NCBI GenBank assembly: GCA_016458225.1
Contig: JAEMGR010000015.1
Location: 62,001-126,000 of the forward strand
Reading direction: 5' to 3'
Length of the DNA: 64,000 nt
DNA from: Myxococcaceae bacterium JPH2
GTDB taxonomy: Bacteria; Myxococcota; Myxococcia; Myxococcales; Myxococcaceae
Under the pieces are notes generated by a model. It was not told where the DNA came from. It saw only the letters and a program-made list of their open reading frames with translations, and did not search any database. The position numbers and the translations under genes were made by a program. Within the stretch, counting starts at the first letter, position 1, and the number at the start of each line of letters is the position of its first letter. This document shows, in pieces, positions 18,299 through 28,465 of the stretch.

Positions 18299-20326
18299 TC
18301 ACGATTCGAGCGGCAGCTCGAGGACAAAACACGCGCCCTGGCCCGGCTGGCTGCTCGCTGACACCGTGCCGCCATGCGCCTCGGCGATCTGCCGGGTGAG
18401 GAAGAGGCCCAGCCCCAGCCCGCCATATCGCCGCGAGGAGACGGCCCGCTCGAACCGCCCGAAGATGCGCTCCAGCGCGTCCTCCGGCACGCCGATGCCG
18501 TGGTCGCACACCTGAAGCCGCACCCGGCGCTCGCCCTCGCGCGCCAGGGACACCTCCACGGGCTGACCCGCGCCGAACTTGATGGCGTTGGCCAGCAGGT
18601 TGGTGAGCGCCTGCTCCAGCCGGGCCCGGTCCCACGTCCCCATGAGCCGAGGCGCCACCGACGCGCGCAGCTCGCAGCCGGCGCGGGCCGCCGCGTCGCG
18701 GAAGCGCTCCACCACCTCCAGCACCAGCTCGGACAGGTCCATCGACTCGCGTCGCAGCTCCAGCCGACCGGTGTTGATGCGCCCCACGTCCAGCAGGTTC
18801 TCCACCAACTGCGTGAGCCGCGACACCTGCCGCGCCAGCAGCTGCACCTTGTCCCGCACCTCGTCCGGAACGTCTGGCCGCCGCAGCCGAGCCTCCAGCC
18901 CGTGCACCCGCAGCGTCAGCGCGGCCAACGGCGTGCGCATCTCGTGCGCGGCGATGGCGATGAACTCGTCTCGCGCGGCGATGGCCTCGCGAGCCTCGTC
19001 GAACAACCGCGCCCGCTCCAATGCCTGGGCGCAGCGGCGCGCCAGGTCCTCCGCCAGCGCCTGCGCGCCTTGCCCCAACGGCGGAGACGCGGGCCCCGTG
19101 CACACCGTCAGCGCGCCCACCACCTGCCCTCCCGTCCACATCGGCGCCACCAACCCCGAGCCACCCGGTCCCCGCCACGAACGATTGAACTCCGACAGCG
19201 ATGGATCCAGCGGGCGCGCGGAGCACGTGCCCGCGCTCGCCAGGGGCTCCATCGTCCGGTCCGGTCGCATCAACCAGAGGGCGGCGCCGTCACACAGCTC
19301 CGGCACCAGCAACTCCAACACGCGCGGCAGCGTGCCCCGCCAGTCGAGTGACTCGCCCAACACCGCGCCGGCCTGGGCCAGGACGCGCTGGGCCTTCTCG
19401 GCCCGACTGCGCTCGGCCGCGACCGCCGCGAGCGTCAGCCCGGACAAGGTCAGCACCGCGAGGAACGTCTGGACGGACAACACCTGTTCATTGCTGTCCA
19501 CGCTCAACGTGCCAAAGGGACCCAGCCCCAGGCTCGTGTACCAGATGGCGACGGAGCCCATCATCGCGGCCACCGTCGCCGCGCCTCGCGGCCCCATGCG
19601 CAGCGCGGCGGTGATGACCACGGGGAACGCCGCGTAGGGCAGCGTGGCGAGGATGCCCGGCGAGGACTCGTTCGCGGGCTGACGGAAGAGGAACGCCGTC
19701 ACGAGCACCGCGACCGCGACCACCAGCCCCACCTCCAGCCCCGAGGCCAGCCGCGGCACGCGCGAGCGCAGCGGCCACCACGTCAGCAGCACGGGCGCGA
19801 CCAGCACGGTGCCCAGGGCGTCACTGAGCCACCAGCTCACCCACTCACGCCAGAACGAGGGAGACTGCAACCACTGCACGGACGCGAGCGCGCCCAGCGT
19901 CGCGCTCGGCAACGCCGCGACGAGCGAGCCCAGCACCAGCAGGCCCGCGACCTCCCGCACCCGGATGAGCAGCACGGGCGTCCCCAGCACCTGACGCATC
20001 AGCACCGCGCCCAGGCCCATGCGCAGCGCGTTGCCCAGTCCCCACAAGAGGCCCACCTGCGAGGGGAAGCCCTGCGCCACGGCGATGCCGAACTCCACCC
20101 CCAGCACGGCGGTCAGGAGCGCCGGCCACATGCGGAGGGGCGAGCGCAGCAGGAAGGCGAGGCTCACGCCGGCGGGCAGCCACACCGCCGAGCCGCGCAG
20201 GGGCTCGAAGAGGAAGCGCGCGCTGATGCGCTGCAAAGCGAGAAAGGCGACTCCCAGGGCGAGGGCGCGTCCCCAGGTCGCTCCCAGCGCGGCCCTCACG
20301 CGGGATGCGCCGGGCAAGACCTCCAT
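18299..20326 (-). CDS. MASE1-domain sensor histidine kinase
   Basis: 675 residues. The N-terminal ~300 residues hold eight or so membrane segments with MASE1 features (PLRGSAVWLPAGVSLAFLLR, LWGLGNALRMGLGA, GVEFGIAVAQG). A GAF-like region follows (LRRGTLPRVLELLVPELCDG-type start), then HisKA with the phospho-acceptor His in AAHEMRTPLAALTLR and an ATPase domain with NLLANAIKFG, DHGIGVPEDALE and YGGLGLGLFLTRQIAEAHGG. It should sense an intracellular or membrane signal and phosphorylate a response regulator, but no receiver gene is adjacent, so it is an orphan here. It is divergent from ppsA. Confidence 0.93.
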   Translation of the reverse strand: MEVLPGASRVRAALGATWGRALALGVAFLALQRISARFLFEPLRGSAVWLPAGVSLAFLLRSPLRMWPALLTAVLGVEFGIAVAQGFPSQVGLLWGLGNALRMGLGAVLMRQVLGTPVLLIRVREVAGLLVLGSLVAALPSATLGALASVQWLQSPSFWREWVSWWLSDALGTVLVAPVLLTWWPLRSRVPRLASGLEVGLVVAVAVLVTAFLFRQPANESSPGILATLPYAAFPVVITAALRMGPRGAATVAAMMGSVAIWYTSLGLGPFGTLSVDSNEQVLSVQTFLAVLTLSGLTLAAVAAERSRAEKAQRVLAQAGAVLGESLDWRGTLPRVLELLVPELCDGAALWLMRPDRTMEPLASAGTCSARPLDPSLSEFNRSWRGPGGSGLVAPMWTGGQVVGALTVCTGPASPPLGQGAQALAEDLARRCAQALERARLFDEAREAIAARDEFIAIAAHEMRTPLAALTLRVHGLEARLRRPDVPDEVRDKVQLLARQVSRLTQLVENLLDVGRINTGRLELRRESMDLSELVLEVVERFRDAAARAGCELRASVAPRLMGTWDRARLEQALTNLLANAIKFGAGQPVEVSLAREGERRVRLQVCDHGIGVPEDALERIFGRFERAVSSRRYGGLGLGLFLTRQIAEAHGGTVSASSQPGQGACFVLELPLES

Positions 20327-20479
20327 GCCACCTCCTCCGCTCCAACCTATGCTCCGTCCGCCTGGGAGGCTTTGTCAGAGCAGGCCGGCAGCCCACCCCC
20401 ACCTCGGGCGCCGCCTCGCTTGTGGCGCGCCGCGCGCATCCCCATCCCTTGCTGGCGACATCAGCTGGGGAGGTCCACC

Positions 20480-22795
20480 ATGAGGTTCATCGCCTGGTTC
20501 GAAGCGCTGGGACGCCGGGACACCCCCACCGTGGGAGGCAAGGGCGCCAACCTGGGAGAGATGACCCACGCGGGCCTGCCCGTCCCCCCGGGCTTCGTCG
20601 TCACCGTGGAGGCCTTCCGCACCTTCGTGCACGACAACGGCCTGGGCGAGGCGCTCGGCTCGGAGCTGAACACGCTGCCCGTGGATGATGCCGCCGCGCT
20701 CCACTCCGCCGCGGAGACGCTCCAAGCGCGCGTGCGTCGCGCGCCCCTGCCACCCGCCGTGCGCACGGCCATCGTGGAGGCCTACGCCGAGCTGGGTCGC
20801 AAGGTGGACTCGGGTGCCTCTCCCTGGGTCGCGGCGCGCTCCTCCGCCACGGTGGAGGACGCGGCCCAGTCCTCGTTCGCGGGCATGTTCCGCAGCCACC
20901 TCAACGTGCGCGGCGCGGAGGAGCTGCTGCGCCGCGTGCAGGACTGCTGGGCCTCGGCCTTCGGCGCGCGCGTCCTCTTCTACCGCGCGAAGCAGGGGCT
21001 CGCCGCCACCGAGCAGCTCGTGGCCGTCGTCGTCCAGAAGATGGTGGCGTCGGAGAAGTCCGGCGTCATGTTCACGCTGGACCCCACCTCGGGCGACACC
21101 GGGCGCGTCGTCATCGAGACCGCGTGGGGCCTGGGCGAGACGGTGGTGTCGGGACAGGTGGAGCCGGACCGCATCGTGCTCGACAAGCGCGACCTCTCCG
21201 TGAAGGAGCGCGTCGTATCCCACAAGGAGCGGGAGCTGGTGCGCGACCGGGACAGCGGCGTCACGCGCATGCGCCCCGTGCCGCCCGAGCGCGCCGACGC
21301 GGCGTGCCTCTCCGAGGATGAAGCGCGCGCCCTCGCCCGACTGGGTCTGCGCGCCGAGAAGCACTACGGCCGGCCGCAGGACCTGGAGTTCGCCATCGAG
21401 GAGGGCCACACCTATCTGGTGCAGACGCGGCCCGTCACCACGAAGGGCCCGCGCGCTCCCGCGGAAGGGGAAGCACGCCCCACCGACGCGAAGTCGAGCG
21501 GGGGCGAGGTGCTGCTGCGCGGACTCGGGGCCAGTCCCAGCGTGGGCAGCGGACGCGTGCGCGTGCTGCGCACGCCCGACGAGGGCCCGAAGCTGGAGCC
21601 CGGCGAGGTGCTGGTGACGGGCATGACGACGCCGGACTGGGTGCCCTTCATGCGGCGCGCGTCGGCCATCGTCACCGACAGCGGCGGCATGACGAGCCAC
21701 GCGGCCATCGTGTCGCGCGAGCTGGGCCTGCCCTGCGTGGTGGGCACGCACTCCGCCACGTCGGCGCTGCGCGACGGCACGGTGGTGACGGTGGACGGGC
21801 GCACGGGCACCATCCGCGCGGGCGCCACCGAGGCATCGAAGGCCCCGCGCACAGCCCCGGTCTCCTCCGGCGTCGAGCCCGTCACCGGCACGCGCCTGTA
21901 CGTCAACCTGGGCGAGGCCTCGCGCGCCGAAGAGGTGAGCGCGCTGCCCGTGGACGGCGTGGGGCTGCTGCGCGCCGAGTTCCTGCTGCTGGAAGCATTG
22001 GAAGGCAAACACCCGCGCCTGCTGCTGGAGCGCGGCCAGTCACGGGCCTTCGTGGAGCGGCTGTCGCACGGGCTGGACACCATCGCCCGCGCCTTCCACC
22101 CGCGCCCCGTCATCTACCGAAGCACGGACTTTCGCACCAACGAGTTCCGAGGACTGGAGGGCGGCGAGCGCTTCGAGCCCGCCGAGGCCAACCCGATGAT
22201 CGGGTATCGGGGCTGCTTCCGCTACGTGAGCGAGCCGGACCTCTTCAAGCTGGAGCTGGAGGCGCTGCGCGACGTGCGCTCGCGCTCGGACAACCTCCAC
22301 CTGATGATTCCCTTCGTGCGCACCGCCTGGGAGTTGGAGGCGTGCCGCGACCTCGTGCTCCAGAGCGGCCTGCGCCCCGGGCATCACTTCCAGCTCTGGG
22401 TGATGGCCGAGGTCCCCTCCGTGGTGCATTGGATTCCCGAATACGCGCGCCTGGGCGCCACGGGGGTGTCCATTGGCTCCAATGACTTGACCCAGCTCAT
22501 CCTCGGCGTGGACCGGGACAGCTCGAGGTGCGCCCCCCTCTACGACGAGCGGGATCCGGCCGTGTTGGACGCCCTGCGTCGCATCATCCGCGCCGCCCAG
22601 CGCGCGGGGATGACGGCCTCCATCTGCGGGCAGGCCCCCTCGGTCCACCCCGACTACGCCGAGGCGCTGGTGGACTGGGGCATCGACTCCATCTCCGTCA
22701 CGCCCGACGCCGTGGCCGCCACCCGGCGACACATCGCGTCCGCCGAGCAGCGCCTGCTCCTGCGCGAGCGCCGGTCCCCCCGACGCCGCCGGTAG
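20480..22795 (+). CDS. ppsA: Phosphoenolpyruvate synthase
   Basis: 771 residues; converts pyruvate and ATP to PEP, AMP and phosphate for gluconeogenesis. Three parts are visible: ATP-grasp domain (TVGGKGANLGEMTHAGLPVP, ARSSATVEDAAQSSFAGM, FTLDPTSGDTG), the swivelling domain with phospho-His about 407 in DSGGMTSHAAIVSRELGLPC, and the PEP-binding TIM barrel (NPMIGYRGCFRY, SIGSNDLTQL, SICGQAPSVHPDYAE, DSISVTPDAV). The ATG at 20480 has GGGAGG seven bases upstream. Length and residues are normal. Confidence 0.95.
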   Translation: MRFIAWFEALGRRDTPTVGGKGANLGEMTHAGLPVPPGFVVTVEAFRTFVHDNGLGEALGSELNTLPVDDAAALHSAAETLQARVRRAPLPPAVRTAIVEAYAELGRKVDSGASPWVAARSSATVEDAAQSSFAGMFRSHLNVRGAEELLRRVQDCWASAFGARVLFYRAKQGLAATEQLVAVVVQKMVASEKSGVMFTLDPTSGDTGRVVIETAWGLGETVVSGQVEPDRIVLDKRDLSVKERVVSHKERELVRDRDSGVTRMRPVPPERADAACLSEDEARALARLGLRAEKHYGRPQDLEFAIEEGHTYLVQTRPVTTKGPRAPAEGEARPTDAKSSGGEVLLRGLGASPSVGSGRVRVLRTPDEGPKLEPGEVLVTGMTTPDWVPFMRRASAIVTDSGGMTSHAAIVSRELGLPCVVGTHSATSALRDGTVVTVDGRTGTIRAGATEASKAPRTAPVSSGVEPVTGTRLYVNLGEASRAEEVSALPVDGVGLLRAEFLLLEALEGKHPRLLLERGQSRAFVERLSHGLDTIARAFHPRPVIYRSTDFRTNEFRGLEGGERFEPAEANPMIGYRGCFRYVSEPDLFKLELEALRDVRSRSDNLHLMIPFVRTAWELEACRDLVLQSGLRPGHHFQLWVMAEVPSVVHWIPEYARLGATGVSIGSNDLTQLILGVDRDSSRCAPLYDERDPAVLDALRRIIRAAQRAGMTASICGQAPSVHPDYAEALVDWGIDSISVTPDAVAATRRHIASAEQRLLLRERRSPRRRR

Positions 22796-22931
22796 GTCCC
22801 ACCCCAGGGCCCCGAGGGGATGGTGCGCCGTGTAGCGCCGGACACCTCGGTGGCCCCGGACGCGTGTTTTGCATCCGGCGCGCTTTGCGAGGTGAGCAGC
22901 CGGCACGGCCAGCGCTAGATTGCCCCTCCCT

Positions 22932-25487
22932 ATGGCGCATCCGACCGAAGACAAGAACTTCCGCCTGCCCACCACCGTTCGCCCGCGTCGCTACGCGGCG
23001 ACCCTGACGCTGGACCTGGAGGCCCGGGCACTCAGCGGGCAGCAGACCGTGGACCTGGAGCTGGCGCAGCCCACGCGCGAGATCATCCTGCACGCCATCG
23101 CGCTGCAGGTGAGCGAGGCCACCTTCCGCGCCGGCGGTGCGACCCACAAGCCCGCCTCCATCGACGTCATGCCGCAGAGCGAGACGGTGGTGCTGCGCTT
23201 CACGGACGCGCTGCCCGCGGGCTCGGGCTCGCTGGACGTCGCGTGGACGGGGCGCTTCACCGAGGGACTGCGCGGCCTGTACCTGGCGGGCAAGGTGGCG
23301 GCCACCCAGTTCGAGGCCGCCGACGCGCGCCGCGTCTTCCCCTGCTTCGACGAGCCGGCCTTCAAGGCGCGCTGGGCGCTCACCGTGCGCGTGCCCCCGG
23401 GCAACACGGTGCTGAGCAACGGCTCCCTGGTGAAGGAAGAGCAGGACGGGGCGCTGCGCCGCGTGACGTTCCAGGAGACGGAGGTGCTCAGCTCGTACCT
23501 CATCGCGCTGGTGGTGGGCCCGCTGTCGGGCACTGTCGCGGAGAGCGCGCAGGGCGTGCCGGTGCGCACGTGGGCCCTCACGGAGAAGGCGCACCTGACG
23601 CGCTTCGGACAGGACGTGGCGCTCCACGTGCTGCCTCGGCTCCAGGACTACTTCGGGCTGCCCTATGCCTACGGCAAGGTGGACCAGGTGGGCATCCCGG
23701 ACTTCGAGGCGGGCGCCATGGAGAACGCGGGCCTCATCACGTACCGCGAGGTGGCGCTGCTGTTGGACCCGGCCACCGCGCCGCTGTCCGTGCAGAAGCG
23801 CGTGGCGGAGGTGGTGACGCACGAGCTGGCGCACCAGTGGTTCGGCAACTGGGTGACGATGGTGTGGTGGGACGACCTCTGGCTCAACGAGGCGTTCGCC
23901 ACGTGGATGGCGTTCAAGATTGTCGACCAGTGGCGCCCCGACTGGCGCATGTGGCTGGACTTCGACGCGCACAAGGCCAGCGCCCTGCACCTGGACGCGC
24001 TCAGCTCCACGCACCCCATTCGTGGTGAGGTGCGCAACGCGGGCGAGGCGGGCGAGAACTTCGACGCCATCACCTACGAGAAGGGCGGCGCGGTGCTGCG
24101 CATGATTGAAGGCTTCCTCGGCGAGGACGCCTTCCGCGACGGCATCCGTCAGTACATGCGCAAGCACGCGCGGGCCAACGCGGTGGCCAATGACCTGTGG
24201 AGCGCGCTGGGCGACGCGGCGAAGCAGCCCGTGGTGGAGCTGGCCAACGCGTGGATTGGCCAGAGCGGCTATCCGCTCGTGTCCGTGAGCGTGGAGGGTC
24301 GCACGCTGACGCTGACGCAGCGGCGCTTCTACTCGGAGCCCGGCATGCGCAGCGACGAGCGCTGGCCGGTGCCGGTGGTGCTGCGGTTCGCGGATGCCGC
24401 GGGCGTGCATGAGCAGCGCGTGCTGCTGCGCGACGCCCAGGCCACGGTGACGCTGGAGGGCGCTGCGACTCCGGTGCGCTGGCTGTGCGCCAACGCGGGC
24501 GCCACGGGCTTCTACCGCGTGGCCTACGACGCGAACGCGATGAAGGGGCTGGCGGCGAACCTCTCCGCGCTGGCTCCGTCCGAGCGCATCTCGCTGCTCG
24601 CGGATCAGTGGGCGCGCGTGCGCGCGGGTGAGGCGTCCGTGTCGGACTTCCTGGACCTGGCGGGGCGCTACCACGGCGAGCAGGACGACGCGGTCCTCGA
24701 CGAGCTGGTGGGGCGGCTCGCCTACGTCGAGGGACGGCTGGTGGAAGGCGACGACCAGGAGCGCTTCCGCCGCTGGGTGGAGCGCCTGCTGGGCGACGGC
24801 CTGAAGAAGCTGGGGTGGCAGCCCGCGGCCGGAGAGTCCGACCGGGACCGGCTGCGTCGCGCGGCGCTGGTGCGCGCCGTGGGTGGACTGGCTCGCAGCC
24901 CCGAGACCGTGGCCGAGGCCCGAGGCCGCGTGGCGCGGATGCTCCAAGGCGAGAAGGACGCGCTGGAGCCCAACCTGTTGGACACCGCGGTCAGCATGGT
25001 GGCCCGCGCCGGAGACACCGCGCTGTTCGAGCAGCTCCTCGCGCGCGTTCCGACCGAGCCCGACCCCGCGACGCAGCGCCGCTACCTGATGGCGCTCACC
25101 GCCTTCGAGGACGCCACGCTGGCCTCGCGCGCGCAGGGGCTCCTCTTCACGGAGACGGTGAAGACGCAGGACTCGGCGGGCTACATCTCCGGGCTGCTGG
25201 CCAACCGCACCGGCCGCGACGCGTGGTGGCAGCGCATGCAGCAGCAGTGGAAGGACGTGGTGGGCCGCGCGGGAGGCGCGCCCATGCTGCTGCGACGCGT
25301 GGTGGAGGCCCTGGGCCTCTTGCGCACGCGCACGCAGCTCGACCAGGCCCGCGCCCTGCTGGACGCACAGCCCATCACCGAGGCCCACCAGGCCACGCGC
25401 CAGACGCTGGAGCGCCTCGCCCAGGACGTGGCCCTGCGCGAGCGCGCGGCGACCGAGGTGTCCGCGTGGCTGAAGCGCCAGCCGTGA
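22932..25487 (+). CDS. M1-family zinc aminopeptidase (PepN-like)
   Basis: 851 residues with the full M1 layout: N-terminal beta domain, GAMENAG substrate motif near 261-267, zinc site HELAHQWFGNWVT at about 297 followed by the third ligand Glu in LWLNEAFATWM, and a long helical C-terminal domain. It removes N-terminal residues from peptides, probably in the cytoplasm since no signal peptide is present. The ATG at 22932 was chosen because it opens the conserved N-terminus (EDKNFRLPTTVRPRRYA). The next gene starts 22 bp downstream on the same strand. Confidence 0.95.
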   Translation: MAHPTEDKNFRLPTTVRPRRYAATLTLDLEARALSGQQTVDLELAQPTREIILHAIALQVSEATFRAGGATHKPASIDVMPQSETVVLRFTDALPAGSGSLDVAWTGRFTEGLRGLYLAGKVAATQFEAADARRVFPCFDEPAFKARWALTVRVPPGNTVLSNGSLVKEEQDGALRRVTFQETEVLSSYLIALVVGPLSGTVAESAQGVPVRTWALTEKAHLTRFGQDVALHVLPRLQDYFGLPYAYGKVDQVGIPDFEAGAMENAGLITYREVALLLDPATAPLSVQKRVAEVVTHELAHQWFGNWVTMVWWDDLWLNEAFATWMAFKIVDQWRPDWRMWLDFDAHKASALHLDALSSTHPIRGEVRNAGEAGENFDAITYEKGGAVLRMIEGFLGEDAFRDGIRQYMRKHARANAVANDLWSALGDAAKQPVVELANAWIGQSGYPLVSVSVEGRTLTLTQRRFYSEPGMRSDERWPVPVVLRFADAAGVHEQRVLLRDAQATVTLEGAATPVRWLCANAGATGFYRVAYDANAMKGLAANLSALAPSERISLLADQWARVRAGEASVSDFLDLAGRYHGEQDDAVLDELVGRLAYVEGRLVEGDDQERFRRWVERLLGDGLKKLGWQPAAGESDRDRLRRAALVRAVGGLARSPETVAEARGRVARMLQGEKDALEPNLLDTAVSMVARAGDTALFEQLLARVPTEPDPATQRRYLMALTAFEDATLASRAQGLLFTETVKTQDSAGYISGLLANRTGRDAWWQRMQQQWKDVVGRAGGAPMLLRRVVEALGLLRTRTQLDQARALLDAQPITEAHQATRQTLERLAQDVALRERAATEVSAWLKRQP

Positions 25488-25509
25488 TGCGCCACTCCGC
25501 TCCTCGCCC

Positions 25510-26874
25510 ATGAAGACCACCCTCGACCCTGCTCACCCTGTCCCCTCTCGCGAAGCACTGCGCCAGGCCAACCGCGCCAGCGCGCTCGCGTATCCGGGGG
25601 ACTCGCCGCGTCGCCAGCCGGTGCACTCCGTCTATGGCGGCGCTCATCTCTTCCGCGCGGAGACCGCGCGGAAGATGGGAGACCTGGCGCTCGCGACGCT
25701 GCGCGAGTACGCGCCCGACGCCGCCGAGCTGGCCCACAGCCTGGGCCTCCCGCAGCGGGGCCGCTTCGCCCAGCGCGTCTACGAGCGCGTGGTGGACAAG
25801 CTCGAGCGCGAGCCGGTCGAGGACTTCCGCATCGACTTCGAGGACGGGTACGGGCACCGCCCGGACACGGAGGAGGACGGCCACGCGGTGTCCGCCGCCG
25901 AGGAGATGGCGCGCGGACTCATGCAAGGCACCCTGCCGCCCTTCATCGGCATCCGGGTGAAGTCGTTCACCGAGGAGCTGTTCGCGCGCGCCTCCCGCAC
26001 GCTCGACCTGTTCATCACCACGCTGGTGACGAGGACCTCCGGACGCGTGCCGCCGTCCTTCGTCGTCACGCTGCCCAAGGTGACGCTGCCCGAGCAGGTG
26101 GCAGCGCTGACGGAGCTGCTGGAGGCGCTGGAGTCCGCGCACCACCTCACGCCCGGAGCGCTGGGCGTGGAGCTGATGGTGGAGACCCCGCAGGCGCTGT
26201 ACGACCACGCGGGGCGACTGCACCTGCCTCGGCTGGTGTCCGCCGCCAAGGGGCGATGCACCAGCGTGCACCTGGGCGTGTATGACTACACGGCGGCGCT
26301 CAGCGTGAGCGCGCACGTCCAGGGCATGCTGCACCCGGCCTGCAACTTCTTGCGGGACGTGGTGCAGGTCTCGCTCGCGGGCACGGGCGTCGCGGTGGCC
26401 GACGGCGCCACCAACGTCCTGCCCGTGGGTCCGCACAAGAAGCCCGCCGAGGGCGAGCTGCTGGCCACCCAGAAGCGAGAGAACACGGAGGCCGTCCATC
26501 GCGCGTGGCAGCTCGCCTATCGCCACACGCGTCACTCGCTGGAGCGCGCGTACTACCAGGGGTGGGACCTGCATCCCGCGCAGCTCCCGGTGCGCTACGC
26601 GGCGGTGTATGCCTTCTTCCTGGAGGGACTGGACGCCGCCTCGCATCGCCTGAAGGCCTTCGTGGACAAGGCGGCCCAGGCGACGCTGCTGGGAGACGTG
26701 TTCGACGACGCGGCCACCGGACAGGGGCTGCTCAACTTCTTCCTGCGGGGCCTGAGCTGCGGCGCGCTCACGCAGGAGGAGGTGCTCGGCACCGGCCTCA
26801 CGCTGGACGAGCTGCGCGGTCGCTCCTTCCGAGCCATCGTCGAGTCACGGCGCGCGCGCCTCGCCGCGGGTTAG
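25510..26874 (+). CDS. DUF6986 family protein, HpcH/citrate-lyase-like aldolase fold
   Basis: 454 residues. Segments PVEDFRIDFEDGYGHRPDTE, FIGIRVKSF, LGVELMVETPQALYDHAGRL, TSVHLGVYDYTAALSVSA and MLHPACNFLRDVVQV match a PEP/pyruvate-type TIM barrel family related to citrate lyase beta and malate synthase, where the acidic residues in DFEDGYG and VET bind the metal. Automated annotation often calls the group 'phosphoenolpyruvate kinase' or aldolase; the reaction is not established. It follows the M1 gene closely. Its TAG stop overlaps the TAA stop of the convergent gene (26871-26874). Confidence 0.8.
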   Translation: MKTTLDPAHPVPSREALRQANRASALAYPGDSPRRQPVHSVYGGAHLFRAETARKMGDLALATLREYAPDAAELAHSLGLPQRGRFAQRVYERVVDKLEREPVEDFRIDFEDGYGHRPDTEEDGHAVSAAEEMARGLMQGTLPPFIGIRVKSFTEELFARASRTLDLFITTLVTRTSGRVPPSFVVTLPKVTLPEQVAALTELLEALESAHHLTPGALGVELMVETPQALYDHAGRLHLPRLVSAAKGRCTSVHLGVYDYTAALSVSAHVQGMLHPACNFLRDVVQVSLAGTGVAVADGATNVLPVGPHKKPAEGELLATQKRENTEAVHRAWQLAYRHTRHSLERAYYQGWDLHPAQLPVRYAAVYAFFLEGLDAASHRLKAFVDKAAQATLLGDVFDDAATGQGLLNFFLRGLSCGALTQEEVLGTGLTLDELRGRSFRAIVESRRARLAAG

Positions 26875-27905
26875 CGACGGTCACGCCACACGGCGACGTT
26901 GAGGAGCACCGCGCCCGCGAGGAACAGCCAGGGGCCCACCAGTGAGGCCATTCCCAACAGGCCCCACACGGTGATGCCCCCCGCGACCAGGAGCGGCACG
27001 AGCGGTGGCACGGCGGCGCGAGCGCGGCGCAGGGACACCAGCATCGCGAGCGCCAGCAGGCTCAGCACCACCCACTGACCACCGGGGCGCGTCCGCCCCG
27101 GGATGGCGATCTGCCACGAGCCCCCCGCGCCCGACTCCCACTTCCACGTGGCCTTGTCCTCCACGTCGTGGCTGAAGTCCTGGCCCACGTAGAGGGTGCG
27201 CTCCTTGTGCAACTGCAGGCCGGGGATGGGAACGCCCACGCCCGTGCCCCACGGGAGCAGCAAGGCCATGACACACACCGCGACGCCCGCGAGCCCCCAT
27301 CGCAGCAAGCGCACTTCCTCGGGCGAGCGAGAAGCCTCCTCTGCCCACGCGGGCGAGGCACGGAAAGCGCGCCACTGCACGAAGCCGAGGACGACCGCGG
27401 CGAGGAGCCACAACAGCGACGCCAGACTCATCCCAAGCTGCACGAACGCATGCGTGAGCGTGAGCGCGGTGAAGAGCGGAAGAAAGGCGCGGTGTTCCGC
27501 CACGTCCACGATGCGAACGATGGCTTCCGGCAAGGCACGGCCCGAGGCGCGCAGCTCACGAGCCACGAGCATCGCGCTGCCCACGAGCATGACGAAGGCC
27601 CAGGGCGCGGGGACGGCATACGCCAGTCCGAACACCCACGGCAGCACGACCGCGGTGGACACCAACCCCGCGCCGAGCAATGGCAGTGACCCCCCCGGGA
27701 GTCGCTCGCGAAGGCGCGGATCATCGAGCACCCGCTCCACCACGCGCCCCGTGGCCTCCGCTGCCTGACGCGCGCCCTCGGTCACGTCCTGGACGATGGG
27801 CGCCACGGCATCGATGCCCGTCGCGGGAGCGAGTGGATGACCACAGTGGGGACACGCCTCGCTCGGCGTCGACGGCAAGGATTGACCACAAGACGGACAG
27901 GACAT
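26871..27905 (-). CDS. Zinc-ribbon integral membrane protein
   Basis: 344 residues. It begins MSCPSCGQSLPSTPSEACPH and CGH, a double CxxC zinc ribbon, then a helical linker (VQDVTEGARQAAEATGRVVE) and about eight hydrophobic segments, with a polar loop near 235-285 (LQLHKERTLYVGQDFSHD). This architecture is common in myxobacteria but has no assigned function. The start at 27905 precedes the first CxxC; the reading from 28031 adds an unconvincing extension. It converges with the DUF6986 gene with overlapping stop codons. Confidence 0.85.
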   Translation of the reverse strand: MSCPSCGQSLPSTPSEACPHCGHPLAPATGIDAVAPIVQDVTEGARQAAEATGRVVERVLDDPRLRERLPGGSLPLLGAGLVSTAVVLPWVFGLAYAVPAPWAFVMLVGSAMLVARELRASGRALPEAIVRIVDVAEHRAFLPLFTALTLTHAFVQLGMSLASLLWLLAAVVLGFVQWRAFRASPAWAEEASRSPEEVRLLRWGLAGVAVCVMALLLPWGTGVGVPIPGLQLHKERTLYVGQDFSHDVEDKATWKWESGAGGSWQIAIPGRTRPGGQWVVLSLLALAMLVSLRRARAAVPPLVPLLVAGGITVWGLLGMASLVGPWLFLAGAVLLNVAVWRDRR

Positions 27906-28465
27906 GAAAGCCTCGTAGCAGCGAGCGCGGTGCCAGCCTACCGTTTCGCGGCGACAGGACCACGCATCACCCCCAGTGGCCATCATGACGCCACGCCATG
28001 AGCACAGCAGGCACAGTGTCGGCGGATTCATTCACCCCTTCTCACGATGCCTGTCGCGGCGCGAAGAAGAGCACGGCACCCCATGTCCATTCGTCACGAG
28101 TGACGACCCAGCGGGCTCGCCATCAAGCCTCGCTCACGCCCCATCCCATCGCCGCGCGCTGAGCACGCGGTTCCTCGCGAGGTCTCGCGTCGAGCACGCG
28201 CGCTCACCGTCGTGTGGCCGTGCCATGAGCACCGCTCCTCTTTCCCGAGCACACCCATTGAACACGCGGGCGCATCGTCGCCGACCTCGGGCCAGGCAAT
28301 CCCGCCGCCATGCCCGCGTGGTTCCTTGCTCCCCCGCACTCTCCGCGACTGCACGCGGCGTCGCGATGACGCTGACGCCTTCCCGCGTTAGCTTGCGCCC
28401 CCCGGCACGAACGCCGAGACCTCACCACTCACCTCCGCCACGGGCGGGAACAGGGGCTATCCCGG
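27906..28465. other. 560-bp non-coding gap between divergent genes
   Basis: No convincing gene, RNA or terminator was found. It must hold the promoters of the zinc-ribbon gene (leftward) and the lipoprotein gene (rightward). Several loose copies of GAGCACGCG-like words occur between 28155 and 28275, too degenerate to call a repeat array. Confidence 0.5.

Noticed and set aside
22698-25520. A 940-codon minus-strand open frame
   Set aside because: It is the shadow of the M1 aminopeptidase gene, caused by high GC. The plus strand has the HELAH and GAMENAG motifs; the shadow has none.
28094-28354. An 86-codon minus-strand open frame in the long gap
   Set aside because: No ribosome-binding site, atypical composition and no recognisable domain.
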